From Actinophytocola oryzae (GTDB lineage Bacteria > Actinomycetota > Actinomycetes > Mycobacteriales > Pseudonocardiaceae), in assembly GCF_004364325.1 (NCBI RefSeq), contig NZ_SOCP01000024.1, positions 107,930 through 171,929 on the forward strand: a DNA stretch of 64,000 nt, written 5' to 3'. Shown piece after piece: positions 56,415 to 64,000 of the stretch. Position numbers and translations under genes: made by a program. The first letter of the stretch is position 1. The number at the start of each line of letters is the position of its first letter. The notes beneath the pieces are model-generated. The model worked only from the letters and a program-made list of their open reading frames with translations. It had not been told where the DNA came from and did no database searches.

Positions 56415-57011
56415 GTGAGTTCGCGCGTTATCCCAGATGACACGGCGGAACCGGACTCGGAGCGTGGGCGGGAAACCGACATGACGGTGACTGAGCTCGC
56501 TGATGCGCCCGCACTGCCGTTCGAGCAGGTGTACCGCGACCACGCGGCCAGGGTGTTCCGGTACTGCCTGTCGCAGGTGAGCAACCGCGGTGACGCGGAG
56601 GACCTCGCCTCGGACGTGTTCGCCGCCGCGTTCCACGCCTTCGGGACGGCCGAGCTGACACCGGGGAACGAGCTGGCCTGGCTGCTGCGGATCGCCCGCA
56701 ACGCGGTCATCGACCACCGGCGCAAGCACACGCGGCGGTCGGCGCTGCTGGCCAGGTTCTTCGGCGGCGAGACCGAGGCGGACCCGAAGGCGAACGTGGA
56801 AGGTGTGGTCGTGTTGCGGGACGAGGTGCGCCGCGCGATAGCCGCGATGGCACACCTGTCGGACAAGGACCGCGCGGTCATCGGTCTGCGGATCGCGGCC
56901 GGCCTGCCCTACGCGGAGGTCGCGGCCGTGCTCGGGGTGTCGGAGCACGCCGCGACGATGGCGTGCAAACGAGCGCTCGCCCGCCTGCAGCGGCACCTGG
57001 GGGAGCCCTGA
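56415..57011 (+). CDS. ECF-type RNA polymerase sigma factor
   Basis: A 198-residue sigma factor. Region 2: FEQVYRDHAARVFRYCLSQV and GDAEDLASDVFAAAFHAFG. Region 4: LSDKDRAVIGLRIAAGLPYA, EVAAVLGVSEHAATMACKRA, LARLQRHLG. Start GTG 56415 is given; ATG 56481 (MTVTELADAP) is as likely and gives 176 residues. Its TGA overlaps the next ATG (ATGATG), coupling it to the TM/beta-helix protein. Confidence 0.9.
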   Translation: MSSRVIPDDTAEPDSERGRETDMTVTELADAPALPFEQVYRDHAARVFRYCLSQVSNRGDAEDLASDVFAAAFHAFGTAELTPGNELAWLLRIARNAVIDHRRKHTRRSALLARFFGGETEADPKANVEGVVVLRDEVRRAIAAMAHLSDKDRAVIGLRIAAGLPYAEVAAVLGVSEHAATMACKRALARLQRHLGEP

Positions 57012-58192
57012 TGAGCCGCATCGACGAGAACGAGCTGCGGACGCTGTTCGAGGAGATCGAGGCGCCGCCCGGCCTCGACCGCTGGCGCGAGCGCATCGCC
57101 GACGTCGACGCGGAGGCGGTGGAACAGGCACGCCACGACCTCGAAGCCACCGAGGACGAGGAACACGAGTCCCATGACGCCGTCGTCGTGCCACTGCCCG
57201 CGGACGGGGGTTTTCGGCCGAGACACCGCAGGCGGTCGGTCGCGGTGGCCGCGGCCGCCGCGGTGGTCGTGGGGCTCGGTGGCCTCGTGGTCACGACCCA
57301 GCTGTTCAGCGACTCGCCGCCCGCCGATCCCCCCATGATCATCGACGCACCGGACCGGACCGACACGACCGCACCGCCGCCGACCCCGCGGACCTCCGGA
57401 ACGTCGGAGGGCGTGTCCACGCCGCCGTCCGGCCCGGGGTCGAACCAGAGTCAGCCGCCTCCGGCCGGTCCCGGCGGCGTGACGACCGGAGGTGGTGGCG
57501 GCCCGGTCGGCAACGACCAGCCGATCGGGAGCGAGCCGGCCTGGCCGGCCATGGTCGGCGACCCGACGGCGGCCAACACCGGTGTCCCCCTCGGCGCCTC
57601 CCTCGGCGACCGCAACGGTGACCTGCGGATCACCACCCCCAACCAGGTCGTCAGCGATCTTCGGGTGAACGGCTCGGTCATCGTCGACGCGCCCGGCGTG
57701 ACGCTCAAGCGCGTGCTGATCGTCGCCCCCTACGGTGTGCCTGCCGTCCGCCAGAACGCGACCGGCCTCACGATCGTCGACAGTGAGCTGTCCGGCGGCA
57801 CCGCGCTCACGCAGGGCGCCGCCGGCCTGACCGTCCGCCGCAGCAGACTCGAGGCCGGTGTCACCGTCACCAGCGGCGCGCAGGTCGTCGACTGCTTCCT
57901 CGACGGCGGCAACGTCATCGTTCCCTCTGGTTCGACCAGCGTTCTGTTGCGGCACAACACGTTCGGCCAAGTCACGATGAGCGACCTCGACGCGCCGATC
58001 CGCGGCGTCACCATCGAGAACAACCTCCTGGCCCAGGTCGACGCCCCGACGGGTGCGGGCTCGGCAAGCATCTACGTCACCGGCAACAGGTTCCACGGCA
58101 CCGCCCCGAGCACCGGCTGGAACTCCTCGGCGACGGACTACCGCTGGTCGGGCAACGTTTTCGCGGACAGCGGTGCGCCGGCCCAGCCGTGA
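57011..58192 (+). CDS. TM protein with extracellular beta-helix domain (sigma-factor partner)
   Basis: A 393-residue protein. A short acidic cytoplasmic part (residues 1-75) precedes one membrane helix (about 77-95, SVAVAAAAAVVVGLGGLVVT), a 90-residue Pro/Gly/Thr-rich stalk and a C-terminal right-handed beta-helix (RITTPNQVVSDLRVNGSVIV, GLTIVDSELSGGTALTQGAA, ESD-type turns to YRWSGNVF). Anti-sigma proteins have the cytoplasmic/TM layout, but a parallel beta-helix sensor of polysaccharide-binding type is unusual. I infer that it controls the coupled sigma factor in response to a wall or external polymer. Confidence 0.8.
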   Translation: MSRIDENELRTLFEEIEAPPGLDRWRERIADVDAEAVEQARHDLEATEDEEHESHDAVVVPLPADGGFRPRHRRRSVAVAAAAAVVVGLGGLVVTTQLFSDSPPADPPMIIDAPDRTDTTAPPPTPRTSGTSEGVSTPPSGPGSNQSQPPPAGPGGVTTGGGGGPVGNDQPIGSEPAWPAMVGDPTAANTGVPLGASLGDRNGDLRITTPNQVVSDLRVNGSVIVDAPGVTLKRVLIVAPYGVPAVRQNATGLTIVDSELSGGTALTQGAAGLTVRRSRLEAGVTVTSGAQVVDCFLDGGNVIVPSGSTSVLLRHNTFGQVTMSDLDAPIRGVTIENNLLAQVDAPTGAGSASIYVTGNRFHGTAPSTGWNSSATDYRWSGNVFADSGAPAQP

Positions 58193-58206
58193 CCCCCGTC
58201 GGGGAC

Positions 58207-58239
58207 GACCCCGGGCCGGCCCACCGCCTGCCCGGGGTC
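58207..58239. terminator. Bidirectional terminator
   Basis: GACCCCGGGC (58207-58216) and its complement GCCCGGGGTC (58230-58239) form a perfect 10-bp stem between convergent genes. Confidence 0.75.
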
Positions 58240-58720
58240 AGACCGCCATCGACACCGCTGTGGCGTCCCCCACGCCCAGTGCCGCGAGCAGCCGGACCAA
58301 CACCTCCTCCGGGTCGGCGGTCGTCGCCAGGCCACGAAGGTCCACCGGCTGCCACCCCTCGCGGCCTGCCTGCACCACGAGCTGGCGGAGGTTGTCCGCC
58401 ACCGTGATCGTCATCGTGACCTGTACCCCTCGGTGCGACGCCGCCTCCGTTATCGGAGTCGGTGTACCGAGCCTGGCCGCGTGCTCGAACTCGGCACGCG
58501 TCCGGCCAACGAGCCCGAGCGCGTCCGCGAGTAGCCGCACCGAGTCCCGGCGTGGCCTGCTGACGCGTCCGCTCTCCAGGTTCTGGATGCTGCGGGGACT
58601 CAGCCCCGAGCGCTCCGCGAGTCCTTCCTGCGTCAGGCTCGCCGCGTGCCGCCACCGCTGCACGAGCGCGGCGAACGTCGCCCCCGACGGATCCACCCCG
58701 GCTACCTCGTCCCCTGCCAT
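58238..58720 (-). CDS. XRE-family transcriptional regulator
   Basis: A 160-residue protein. The N-terminal HTH (residues about 14-72) is ALVQRWRHAASLTQEGLAER, SGLSPRSIQNLESGRVSRPR, DSVRLLADALGL. The C-terminal 70 residues include VTMTITVADNLRQLVVQAGR and end in a helical stretch, with no known domain. It is divergent from the surface-protein pair and may regulate it. Confidence 0.85.
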   Translation of the reverse strand: MAGDEVAGVDPSGATFAALVQRWRHAASLTQEGLAERSGLSPRSIQNLESGRVSRPRRDSVRLLADALGLVGRTRAEFEHAARLGTPTPITEAASHRGVQVTMTITVADNLRQLVVQAGREGWQPVDLRGLATTADPEEVLVRLLAALGVGDATAVSMAV

Positions 58721-58807
58721 CGCGCCCCTCCGTACCGCCGAGAACCACCCTGCACCACGGAAAACGCGCGAGCCGGCAAAACCTCACACCTCAGATTGGG
58801 GCCGCCC

Positions 58808-60370
58808 GTGACCCGACTCGCCGCTGTGCTCGTCGTCCTCGTGGCACTCGCGAACGCCGCACCCGCGCTCGCCTCCGCGGAGCCTGCCGCTGTGGACGTC
58901 GCCGTGACCGTGTCGTTCGACAAGCAGGCCTACCTGGCGTACGAGGAGATCACGGCAACGCTCGTGGTCACCAACAACGGCACGGCGCCTGCCAACCGGG
59001 TCACGCTCGTCCACGACACGAACGGGCCGTTCCAACCGGACCAGTGGCACGGCTTCGCCCCGGACACGGGCGGGATGACGCTCCAGCCCGGCGAGCGGGT
59101 CGTGTGGCCGATCCCCGTCCGGCTGCAGACACTCGTCGACGTGCTGCGGCTGTCCTTCGAGGCACACACCAGCGACCCGGAGACGGACACGGCGAACAAC
59201 ACGGCGAGTGCCGAGGCGGTGATCACCGCCCGCACAGCCGACGTCGTCGGCACGCTCTACGGCGACCGCGACGGTGACCGGCAGTTCGACCAGGGCGAGG
59301 CGTTGAGCGGGGTCCTGGTCCAGGGCAACGGCGGAATGCCCTACGGCGAGTTCACGACCCGCACCGACGCGGGTGGCCGGTTCGTCGCCGAGGACGTGCC
59401 CGAGGGCTCGTACGCGCTCACGCTCAGCCTGCCCGGCGGGTGGCAGCAGGACGAGTCGGCGATCGTCGACGCGGTCGTCGGCGGCGAGCCCGCGCTGGTG
59501 CGCGCCACGCGGGACTCCTCGGCGCTGCGCGGGTCCATCACGTTCGACAAGGGCACCTACCACGTCGGCGAGGTCGTGCACGAGCGCGTCACGCTGACCA
59601 ACACCAGCGGCACGGACCTGTCCGGCGTGACCGCGCGGTGCGTCGAGGGTGCGGGCCCCAACACGCTTTCCGGGCTCGGCTGGGGCGACCTCGTTCACTA
59701 CGAGGCGGCCGGTGTGGCCGTGCGGGCGGGCGAAACCAGGACGTGGGACTTCACCGACGTGGTGCCCTCCGGCGGACACCTGTACGGGTTCATCACGATC
59801 ACCTGCTGGTTCAGCACCGCGTTCAGGTACGACGACGGGCCCGCGGTCACCGCACGTGCCGAGGTGCCAGGTGGGCGTGGCTCGACCGGCGGGGTGCTCT
59901 ACGTCGACCGCGACGAGGACGCGGGGCCGGATCCCGGCGAGGCCGTGCCGGACGTGAAGGTGTACCTGGTCGACGGGACGGGCGCGATCGTCGCCAGGAC
60001 CAGGTCCGACGCGACCGGCCACTTCCTGTTCCGCGACCTCCCGGCCAACCAGTACGCGATGCGGCTCGTGGGGCCGTGGCGGGCCAGGGGCGGCGTGGAC
60101 GTGCGGCTCTCGATCTTCGCGGACGCGTTCATGGGCGAGCTCGCGTTCGCGGTCGAGCCGGGCCCCAACCAGCTCGACATCGACGCGCCGGCGCCGGGAG
60201 CGGTCCCGACCGGTGACGTTCCGCCCGAGCCGGTACCGCAGGCGTCGGCCGTACCCCACCCGCCGACCCTCGCCGACACGGGCGCGGACGTTGCCGAGCT
60301 GACCGCGTTCGGCTTCCTGCTCCTGGTGGTGGGCATGTTGCTGGTGTCGAGGAGGAAGAGGTTCTCGTGA
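58808..60370 (+). CDS. LAxTG cell-wall-anchored protein with SdrD-B-like and CARDB-like repeats
   Basis: A 520-residue surface protein. It starts at GTG 58808 with a Sec signal peptide ending ALASA. Repeated Ig-like units follow: VTVSFDKQAYLAYEEITATL (CARDB-like), GTLYGDRDGDRQFDQGEALS (SdrD-B-like), a second copy GSITFDKGTYHVGEVVHERV, and GVLYVDRDEDAGPDPGEAVP. The C-terminus is a sortase signal: LADTG, a hydrophobic helix (ELTAFGFLLLVVGMLLV) and RRKR. LAxTG is the class E sortase motif of actinobacteria. The stop overlaps the next gene (GTGA). Confidence 0.88.
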   Translation: MTRLAAVLVVLVALANAAPALASAEPAAVDVAVTVSFDKQAYLAYEEITATLVVTNNGTAPANRVTLVHDTNGPFQPDQWHGFAPDTGGMTLQPGERVVWPIPVRLQTLVDVLRLSFEAHTSDPETDTANNTASAEAVITARTADVVGTLYGDRDGDRQFDQGEALSGVLVQGNGGMPYGEFTTRTDAGGRFVAEDVPEGSYALTLSLPGGWQQDESAIVDAVVGGEPALVRATRDSSALRGSITFDKGTYHVGEVVHERVTLTNTSGTDLSGVTARCVEGAGPNTLSGLGWGDLVHYEAAGVAVRAGETRTWDFTDVVPSGGHLYGFITITCWFSTAFRYDDGPAVTARAEVPGGRGSTGGVLYVDRDEDAGPDPGEAVPDVKVYLVDGTGAIVARTRSDATGHFLFRDLPANQYAMRLVGPWRARGGVDVRLSIFADAFMGELAFAVEPGPNQLDIDAPAPGAVPTGDVPPEPVPQASAVPHPPTLADTGADVAELTAFGFLLLVVGMLLVSRRKRFS

Positions 60371-61893
60371 GACGCCTACTCGCCGCGGTGGTCGCCGTCC
60401 TGCTGGCCCTCGCCTGCCCGGCGCCCGCCTCGGCCGACGACGGGTACGTCGACGTGTTCGTGCAGGTCAACTTCGACCAGCCGGCCTACCTCCCGACCGA
60501 CACGGTCGTGATGACGATCTGGGTGGGGAACAAGGGCACGGCCACCGCGACCGGAGTGACCGCGACGACCACCGGCGACCTGGACTTCGGGTCGCTCGGC
60601 AAGCTGGACCCCTCCGGCGGAGGCGTCGAGCTGAAACCCGGCGCGCGGGTGGTGGTCGCGGTCAAGGCCGTGCCCGCCGACACCGGCGCGGGCATGCGCC
60701 AGCAGGTCGAGGTCAGCTCCGTCGAGGAGGACGGCGACCCGACGGACAACCGGGCGTCGGTGGACGCGTTCGTCACCGCGAAGCGCTGCGACCTGACGGT
60801 CAACGCGTACACCGATCTGGACGGCGACCACGTCATGGACCCCGAAGAAGCCAAGCAGGGCATCGAGGTCGCGCTCATGGGAGGCCTCGAGCGGGTGACG
60901 GTGACGGCCCGCACCAACGCGGACGGCGTCGCCGAGTTCCCCGACATCGTCGGTGGGCAGTACGTGGTGGGAGTCGGCTTTCCCGGCGGCTCGCTCTACG
61001 ACCGGACGCAGCGCATCCAGCTCCGGCCCGGGCGCAACGAGGCCACGGTCCGCGCGTGGCCGGTCGACATGTCGAAGCTGTCCGCGCAGGTGTCCGTCGA
61101 CCGGACGTCGTACGCGGTCGGCGACACCGTCCGTGAGCACGTCACCCTGACGAACACGGGCACCACCGACTTCGAAGGTCTGATCGCCCAGTGCGGCGAG
61201 TACACGATCGGCGGCACCGCGGAGAACTTCCTGTTCGCCGTCGGCTGGGCCGACCTCGAGCCGGGCGGCGCGGGTGCCGTCCTGCGGGCCGGCGAGACCA
61301 GGACGTGGGACTTCACGGACGTGGTGACGCAACGGATGTGGGAGTACGGCTTCCTTTCGCTGCGCTGCGAGTTCATGGTGCAGGGGTTGCTGAGGGGCGC
61401 GTTCGCCGCCACGACGGCGGCGGTGCCCGGCGGGAGGGGCACGCTCGGCGGGACGGTCCTGCGGAACGAACAGCCCGCGCCGGGAATCACGCTGCGCCTG
61501 CTCGACATGGACGACGGCACCGAGGTGTCCAGGGTGACGACCGACGACGCCGGACACTTCGACTTCCCGGAGATCCCGGCGAACCAGTACGAGCTACGTC
61601 CCCTCGGCCCGTGGCGGCTGGCCGATCGCACGTTCCCGGTGCATGTCTACGCGGGCACGCACTACGAGTTCGACCGTGTCGAGCTGTTTCCGGGGCCGGT
61701 GTTGGAGGACCCACTGGCGCCCACGAGCCCACCCCCGGTCACGAGGTCCGTGGAGCAGGCCGCCCCGCAGGCCAGACCAGTACCGAGTCTGGCCGACACG
61801 GGCGCGAACGTGGCGGAGCTCACGGCGCTGGGGTTCCTGTTCGTGGTGGCCGGTGCGCTCCTGTTGCGTGTTCGCCGGCCGCGACGAACCTGA
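60367..61893 (+). CDS. LAxTG cell-wall-anchored paralogue
   Basis: A 508-residue surface protein and clear tandem duplicate of the previous gene. It has a signal peptide ending ASADD, then VNFDQPAYLPTDTVVMTIWV, AYTDLDGDHVMDPEEAKQGI, VDRTSYAVGDTVREHVTLTN and the same tryptophan-containing block RAGETRTWDFTDVV found in its twin. It ends SLADTGANVAELTALGFLFV and an arginine-rich tail. GTG 60367 overlaps the preceding stop, so the two are co-translated. Roles as wall-linked adhesins or aerial-surface proteins are possible. Confidence 0.88.
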   Translation: MRRLLAAVVAVLLALACPAPASADDGYVDVFVQVNFDQPAYLPTDTVVMTIWVGNKGTATATGVTATTTGDLDFGSLGKLDPSGGGVELKPGARVVVAVKAVPADTGAGMRQQVEVSSVEEDGDPTDNRASVDAFVTAKRCDLTVNAYTDLDGDHVMDPEEAKQGIEVALMGGLERVTVTARTNADGVAEFPDIVGGQYVVGVGFPGGSLYDRTQRIQLRPGRNEATVRAWPVDMSKLSAQVSVDRTSYAVGDTVREHVTLTNTGTTDFEGLIAQCGEYTIGGTAENFLFAVGWADLEPGGAGAVLRAGETRTWDFTDVVTQRMWEYGFLSLRCEFMVQGLLRGAFAATTAAVPGGRGTLGGTVLRNEQPAPGITLRLLDMDDGTEVSRVTTDDAGHFDFPEIPANQYELRPLGPWRLADRTFPVHVYAGTHYEFDRVELFPGPVLEDPLAPTSPPPVTRSVEQAAPQARPVPSLADTGANVAELTALGFLFVVAGALLLRVRRPRRT

Positions 61894-62045
61894 AACTGCG
61901 TGTAGTAGTTCGTGGTCCGGCCGTCAGCCGGTTGCCAGACTGTCGGGAAGAGGACGTCTTCGCCCTGGGGGTACGTGTGTGGGTCGGCGTCGCGCTCCGG
62001 TGACGCCGGCCCACACACGACGTTCGCTGGGTTATGGTGCCGCGC

Positions 62046-63473
62046 GTGCAAAAGGTGCAGATCAGTCGCCGAGCAGTGCTGGCCGGCGCCGCGGCCGTGG
62101 TTGTCGCGTTCGACCCCGTCAACATCGGCTGGCTGACCGCAGCCGACGCCACGCCAGGCATCAGGGTGCCCGGCCTGGACGGCGAACTGCTGCTCGATGA
62201 CGCGTCGAGGACGGCAGTCGCCGAGGACTACGGCCAGATCGTGCACCGCAAACCACTGGCGGTGCTCCGCCCTGGCTCGACCCGCGACATCCAGAAGATC
62301 GTGCGGTTCGCGAACGAGCACGGGCTCGAGGTAGCCATGAGAGGGCAAGGCCACTCGACGTACGGCCAGAGCCAGGCCGCAGGCGTGGTGATCGACTCGA
62401 GCACCCTGTCGACGATCCGGCGCGTGACACGGACGTACGCGGTGGTGGACGCGGGAGTCCAGTGGCTGGACCTGATCAGGACCACACTGGCCGCAGGCCT
62501 GACCCCACCGGTGGCGACGGACTACCTGGGGCTGTCGATAGGCGGCACGCTGTCGGTGGGTGGCGTCGGCGGGGCCAGCTCGCACCACGGCCTGCTGGTG
62601 GACAACGTGCTGGCCCTGGAGGTGGTGACCGGCCGGGGGGAACTGGTGCGCTGTTCCCCAACGGTGCGCCCGGACCTGTTCCACGCGGTGCTGGGCGGCC
62701 TGGGCCAGTTCGCGGTGATCACCCGAGCGACCGTCCGCCTGATCCCGGCGGCGACGACGGCCAGGGTGTACCACCTGACGTATCCCGATCTGGGGTCGTA
62801 CCTGGCGGCCCAACGGACGGCGGTGACGGACGGGCGGTTCAGCTATCTGGAGGGCCAGGCAGTGCCGGCGGCCGACGGGTGGTCGTACCTGCTGGAGGGC
62901 GTGGAGTACTACACACCGCCCGCGGCTCCCGACGATGATGGGCTGCTGTCCGGCCTCGCGCCTGCCGGTGTGGAGATCACGGAGATGCCGTACTTCGACT
63001 GGCTGAACCGGATCTACGACCTGGTGCAGCAGCTGATGGCGTTGAAGCTGCCGGGCCCGTGGATCAACCTGTTCATCCCGGACGAGTCGGTGGAGCAGTA
63101 CGCGTCGACGGTCCTGGCCAACACGACGCCGGAGGACGCCGGCGGGGTGGTCCTGCTGTACCCAGTGCGGCGGGAGCTGATCCACCAGCCGTTCGTGCGG
63201 CTTCCGAGCAGCCCGGTGGTGTTCCTGATGGCCATCCTGAGGGCGGTGAGCCCACCCGACGAGGCGGCGACGCGGAGGTTGATCGGGATCAACCGTGAGC
63301 AGTACGACCAGGCTGTGGCTGTCGGCGGCACCCAGTACCCGGTGAACGCCATCCCCCTGACACCGGCGGACTGGCGCCGTCACTACGGCCCGCAGTGGCA
63401 GGCCTTCCGAACAGCCAAGCGCCGCTACGACCCGAAGCAGGTGCTGACCCCGGGACAGGGGATCTTCGAGTAG
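62046..63473 (+). CDS. Tat-exported FAD oxidoreductase, cytokinin-dehydrogenase-like
   Basis: A 475-residue flavoprotein. The N-terminus ISRRAVLAGAAAVVVAF is a twin-arginine signal. The FAD_binding_4 domain has KPLAVLRPGSTRDIQKIVRF, RGQGHSTYGQ (the GHS site where plant and bacterial cytokinin oxidases bind FAD covalently through His), GLSIGGTLSVGGVGGASSHH and LGGLGQFAVITRATVRL. The C-terminal substrate domain ends YDPKQVLTPGQGIF. GTG 62046 is eight bases after TATGGT, suggesting a leaderless mRNA; ATG 62034 is an alternative. It would oxidise cytokinin-like or other amines outside the cell. Confidence 0.87.
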   Translation: MQKVQISRRAVLAGAAAVVVAFDPVNIGWLTAADATPGIRVPGLDGELLLDDASRTAVAEDYGQIVHRKPLAVLRPGSTRDIQKIVRFANEHGLEVAMRGQGHSTYGQSQAAGVVIDSSTLSTIRRVTRTYAVVDAGVQWLDLIRTTLAAGLTPPVATDYLGLSIGGTLSVGGVGGASSHHGLLVDNVLALEVVTGRGELVRCSPTVRPDLFHAVLGGLGQFAVITRATVRLIPAATTARVYHLTYPDLGSYLAAQRTAVTDGRFSYLEGQAVPAADGWSYLLEGVEYYTPPAAPDDDGLLSGLAPAGVEITEMPYFDWLNRIYDLVQQLMALKLPGPWINLFIPDESVEQYASTVLANTTPEDAGGVVLLYPVRRELIHQPFVRLPSSPVVFLMAILRAVSPPDEAATRRLIGINREQYDQAVAVGGTQYPVNAIPLTPADWRRHYGPQWQAFRTAKRRYDPKQVLTPGQGIFE

Positions 63474-63573
63474 CCGTAGCTCTTCGTTTGTCGTGTGGAG
63501 CACATCGCCCGGCCGGCAAGGCTCTCGGAACCCTCGAACGCCTGGTCACACCGACCCGATATGCTCCTCACAG

Positions 63574-63646
63574 GGGCCGTTAGCTCAATTGGTAGAGCTG
63601 CGGACTTTTAATCCGTAGGTTCTGGGTTCGAGCCCCAGGCGGCCCA
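63574..63646 (+). tRNA. tRNA-Lys(TTT)
   Basis: A 73-nt cloverleaf: acceptor GGGCCGT with GCGGCCC, discriminator A, anticodon loop CTTTTAA with anticodon TTT (63607-63609), T arm GGTTCGAGCC. CCA is not encoded. Confidence 0.97.
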
Positions 63647-63668
63647 CGACCTCTGGTCGGCCCTGCTC

Positions 63669-63684
63669 GCTTGCTGACGCAAGC
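63669..63684 (+). terminator. Short hairpin after tRNA-Lys
   Basis: GCTTGC-TGAC-GCAAGC begins 22 bp after the tRNA. The remaining 240 bp to the next gene holds nothing I can assign. Confidence 0.5.
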
Positions 63685-63927
63685 TCGCCGGGTCGGTCGT
63701 CTTCATCTTGCGGGGAGCGACCCCGCAGACCCCACGGTGCGGTCGGTCTCCCACCCCAGCGTGGTTCGTGTTGTGGTGCACCGGGCCTTACAAAGATGCT
63801 GGTCGGCGAAGTAGCGACGCCGCTCCGGCTACGTGAACCGCTCATGGACCGTTTTGCGGCCGAGCGTGCGCATGGTCGTCACGTCGAGAGGCTAGTACGG
63901 AAGCACTAGTACTACAGGGCTAGATCA

Positions 63928-64000
63928 TTAGGGTTTGGAGTCGGAGACGTCGTTGGAAGTGGTGTCGTCGTGCGTCTGCCTGATGTTCGCGGCGCCAGGC
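63928..64000 (-). CDS. C-terminal end of an unidentified protein (cut by window)
   Basis: A minus-strand frame enters from the right edge and ends at TAA (63928-63930), giving PGAANIRQTHDDTTSNDVSD and then SKP. A polar, disordered tail of this kind is common at the end of small actinobacterial membrane proteins, but nothing more can be said from 23 residues. Confidence 0.35.
   Translation of the reverse strand, partial: PGAANIRQTHDDTTSNDVSDSKP

Noticed and set aside
1..64000. CRISPR array
   Set aside because: No regularly spaced direct repeats of 25-40 bp with unique spacers were seen. The repeat arrays present are short operators or iterons.

Overview
The window is high-GC actinobacterial chromosome. 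A bacterial proteasome activator (Bpa/PafE), a WhiB protein, SigE-type ECF sigma factors, LAxTG-anchored surface proteins and many GTG or leaderless starts all fit an actinomycete. I infer a Pseudonocardiales-like host from overall gene content, but I cannot name the species.

Region 1 (1-21147) is mostly ordinary chromosome. It holds dusB, a SWIM-SNF2 helicase, an MFS exporter with a divergent ArsR-type regulator and a clear operator, an FHA protein beside a transmembrane Ser/Thr kinase, DUF1266 and DUF6328 proteins, a PEP-mutase-like enzyme divergent from an Ogt repair protein, Bpa, a lysine-less class-V aminotransferase homologue, a quinone oxidoreductase and a secreted M28 peptidase. Gene decay is visible: TetR and alcohol-dehydrogenase stubs at 1.36-1.64 kb and a frameshifted TetR at 10.8 kb. 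Two families of intergenic repeat are also present.

Region 2 (21148-38849) is a tRNA-Ser(TGA) integration hotspot. A 54-bp tRNA 3'-end core occurs three times: 21180-21233 and 37144-37197 (identical), and 38796-38849 (3 mismatches). The first pair bounds a 16-kb phage-derived element with a tyrosine integrase, repressor, excisionase-like protein, DnaB-like ATPase beside nine CCTCACG repeats, gp10-like and tape-measure proteins, a WhiB fusion and a DUF2637 membrane protein. It has no recognisable terminase, portal or major capsid gene. The second pair bounds a 1.65-kb lower-GC cassette holding only a DUF1778/GNAT toxin-antitoxin pair.

Region 3 (38850-50272), directly distal to the last att core, is the most interesting part. 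Seven close-packed minus-strand genes (39004-48012) encode an OmpA/vWA-like lipoprotein, a 4-TM protein, a TM-anchored vWA protein, a membrane-tethered nucleoside-phosphorylase-fold protein, a Nudix hydrolase, a soluble nucleoside-phosphorylase-fold protein and a 4-TM protein. The last two share a short RHIM/amyloid-like motif, at the C-terminus of the putative effector and the N-terminus of its neighbour. The operon has a near-consensus promoter flanked by two GTCAnnnTGAC sites. An HTH protein is divergent, followed by an NrtR-like Nudix regulator. I propose this as a candidate nucleotide-targeting conflict or immunity system.

Region 4 (50273-64000) is again ordinary chromosome: an ECF sigma factor with a membrane partner, a TMEM175-like channel, a secreted 5'-nucleotidase, MarR and methyltransferase genes, a second sigma factor coupled to a TM/beta-helix protein, tandem LAxTG surface proteins, a Tat-exported cytokinin-dehydrogenase-like flavoprotein and tRNA-Lys(TTT).
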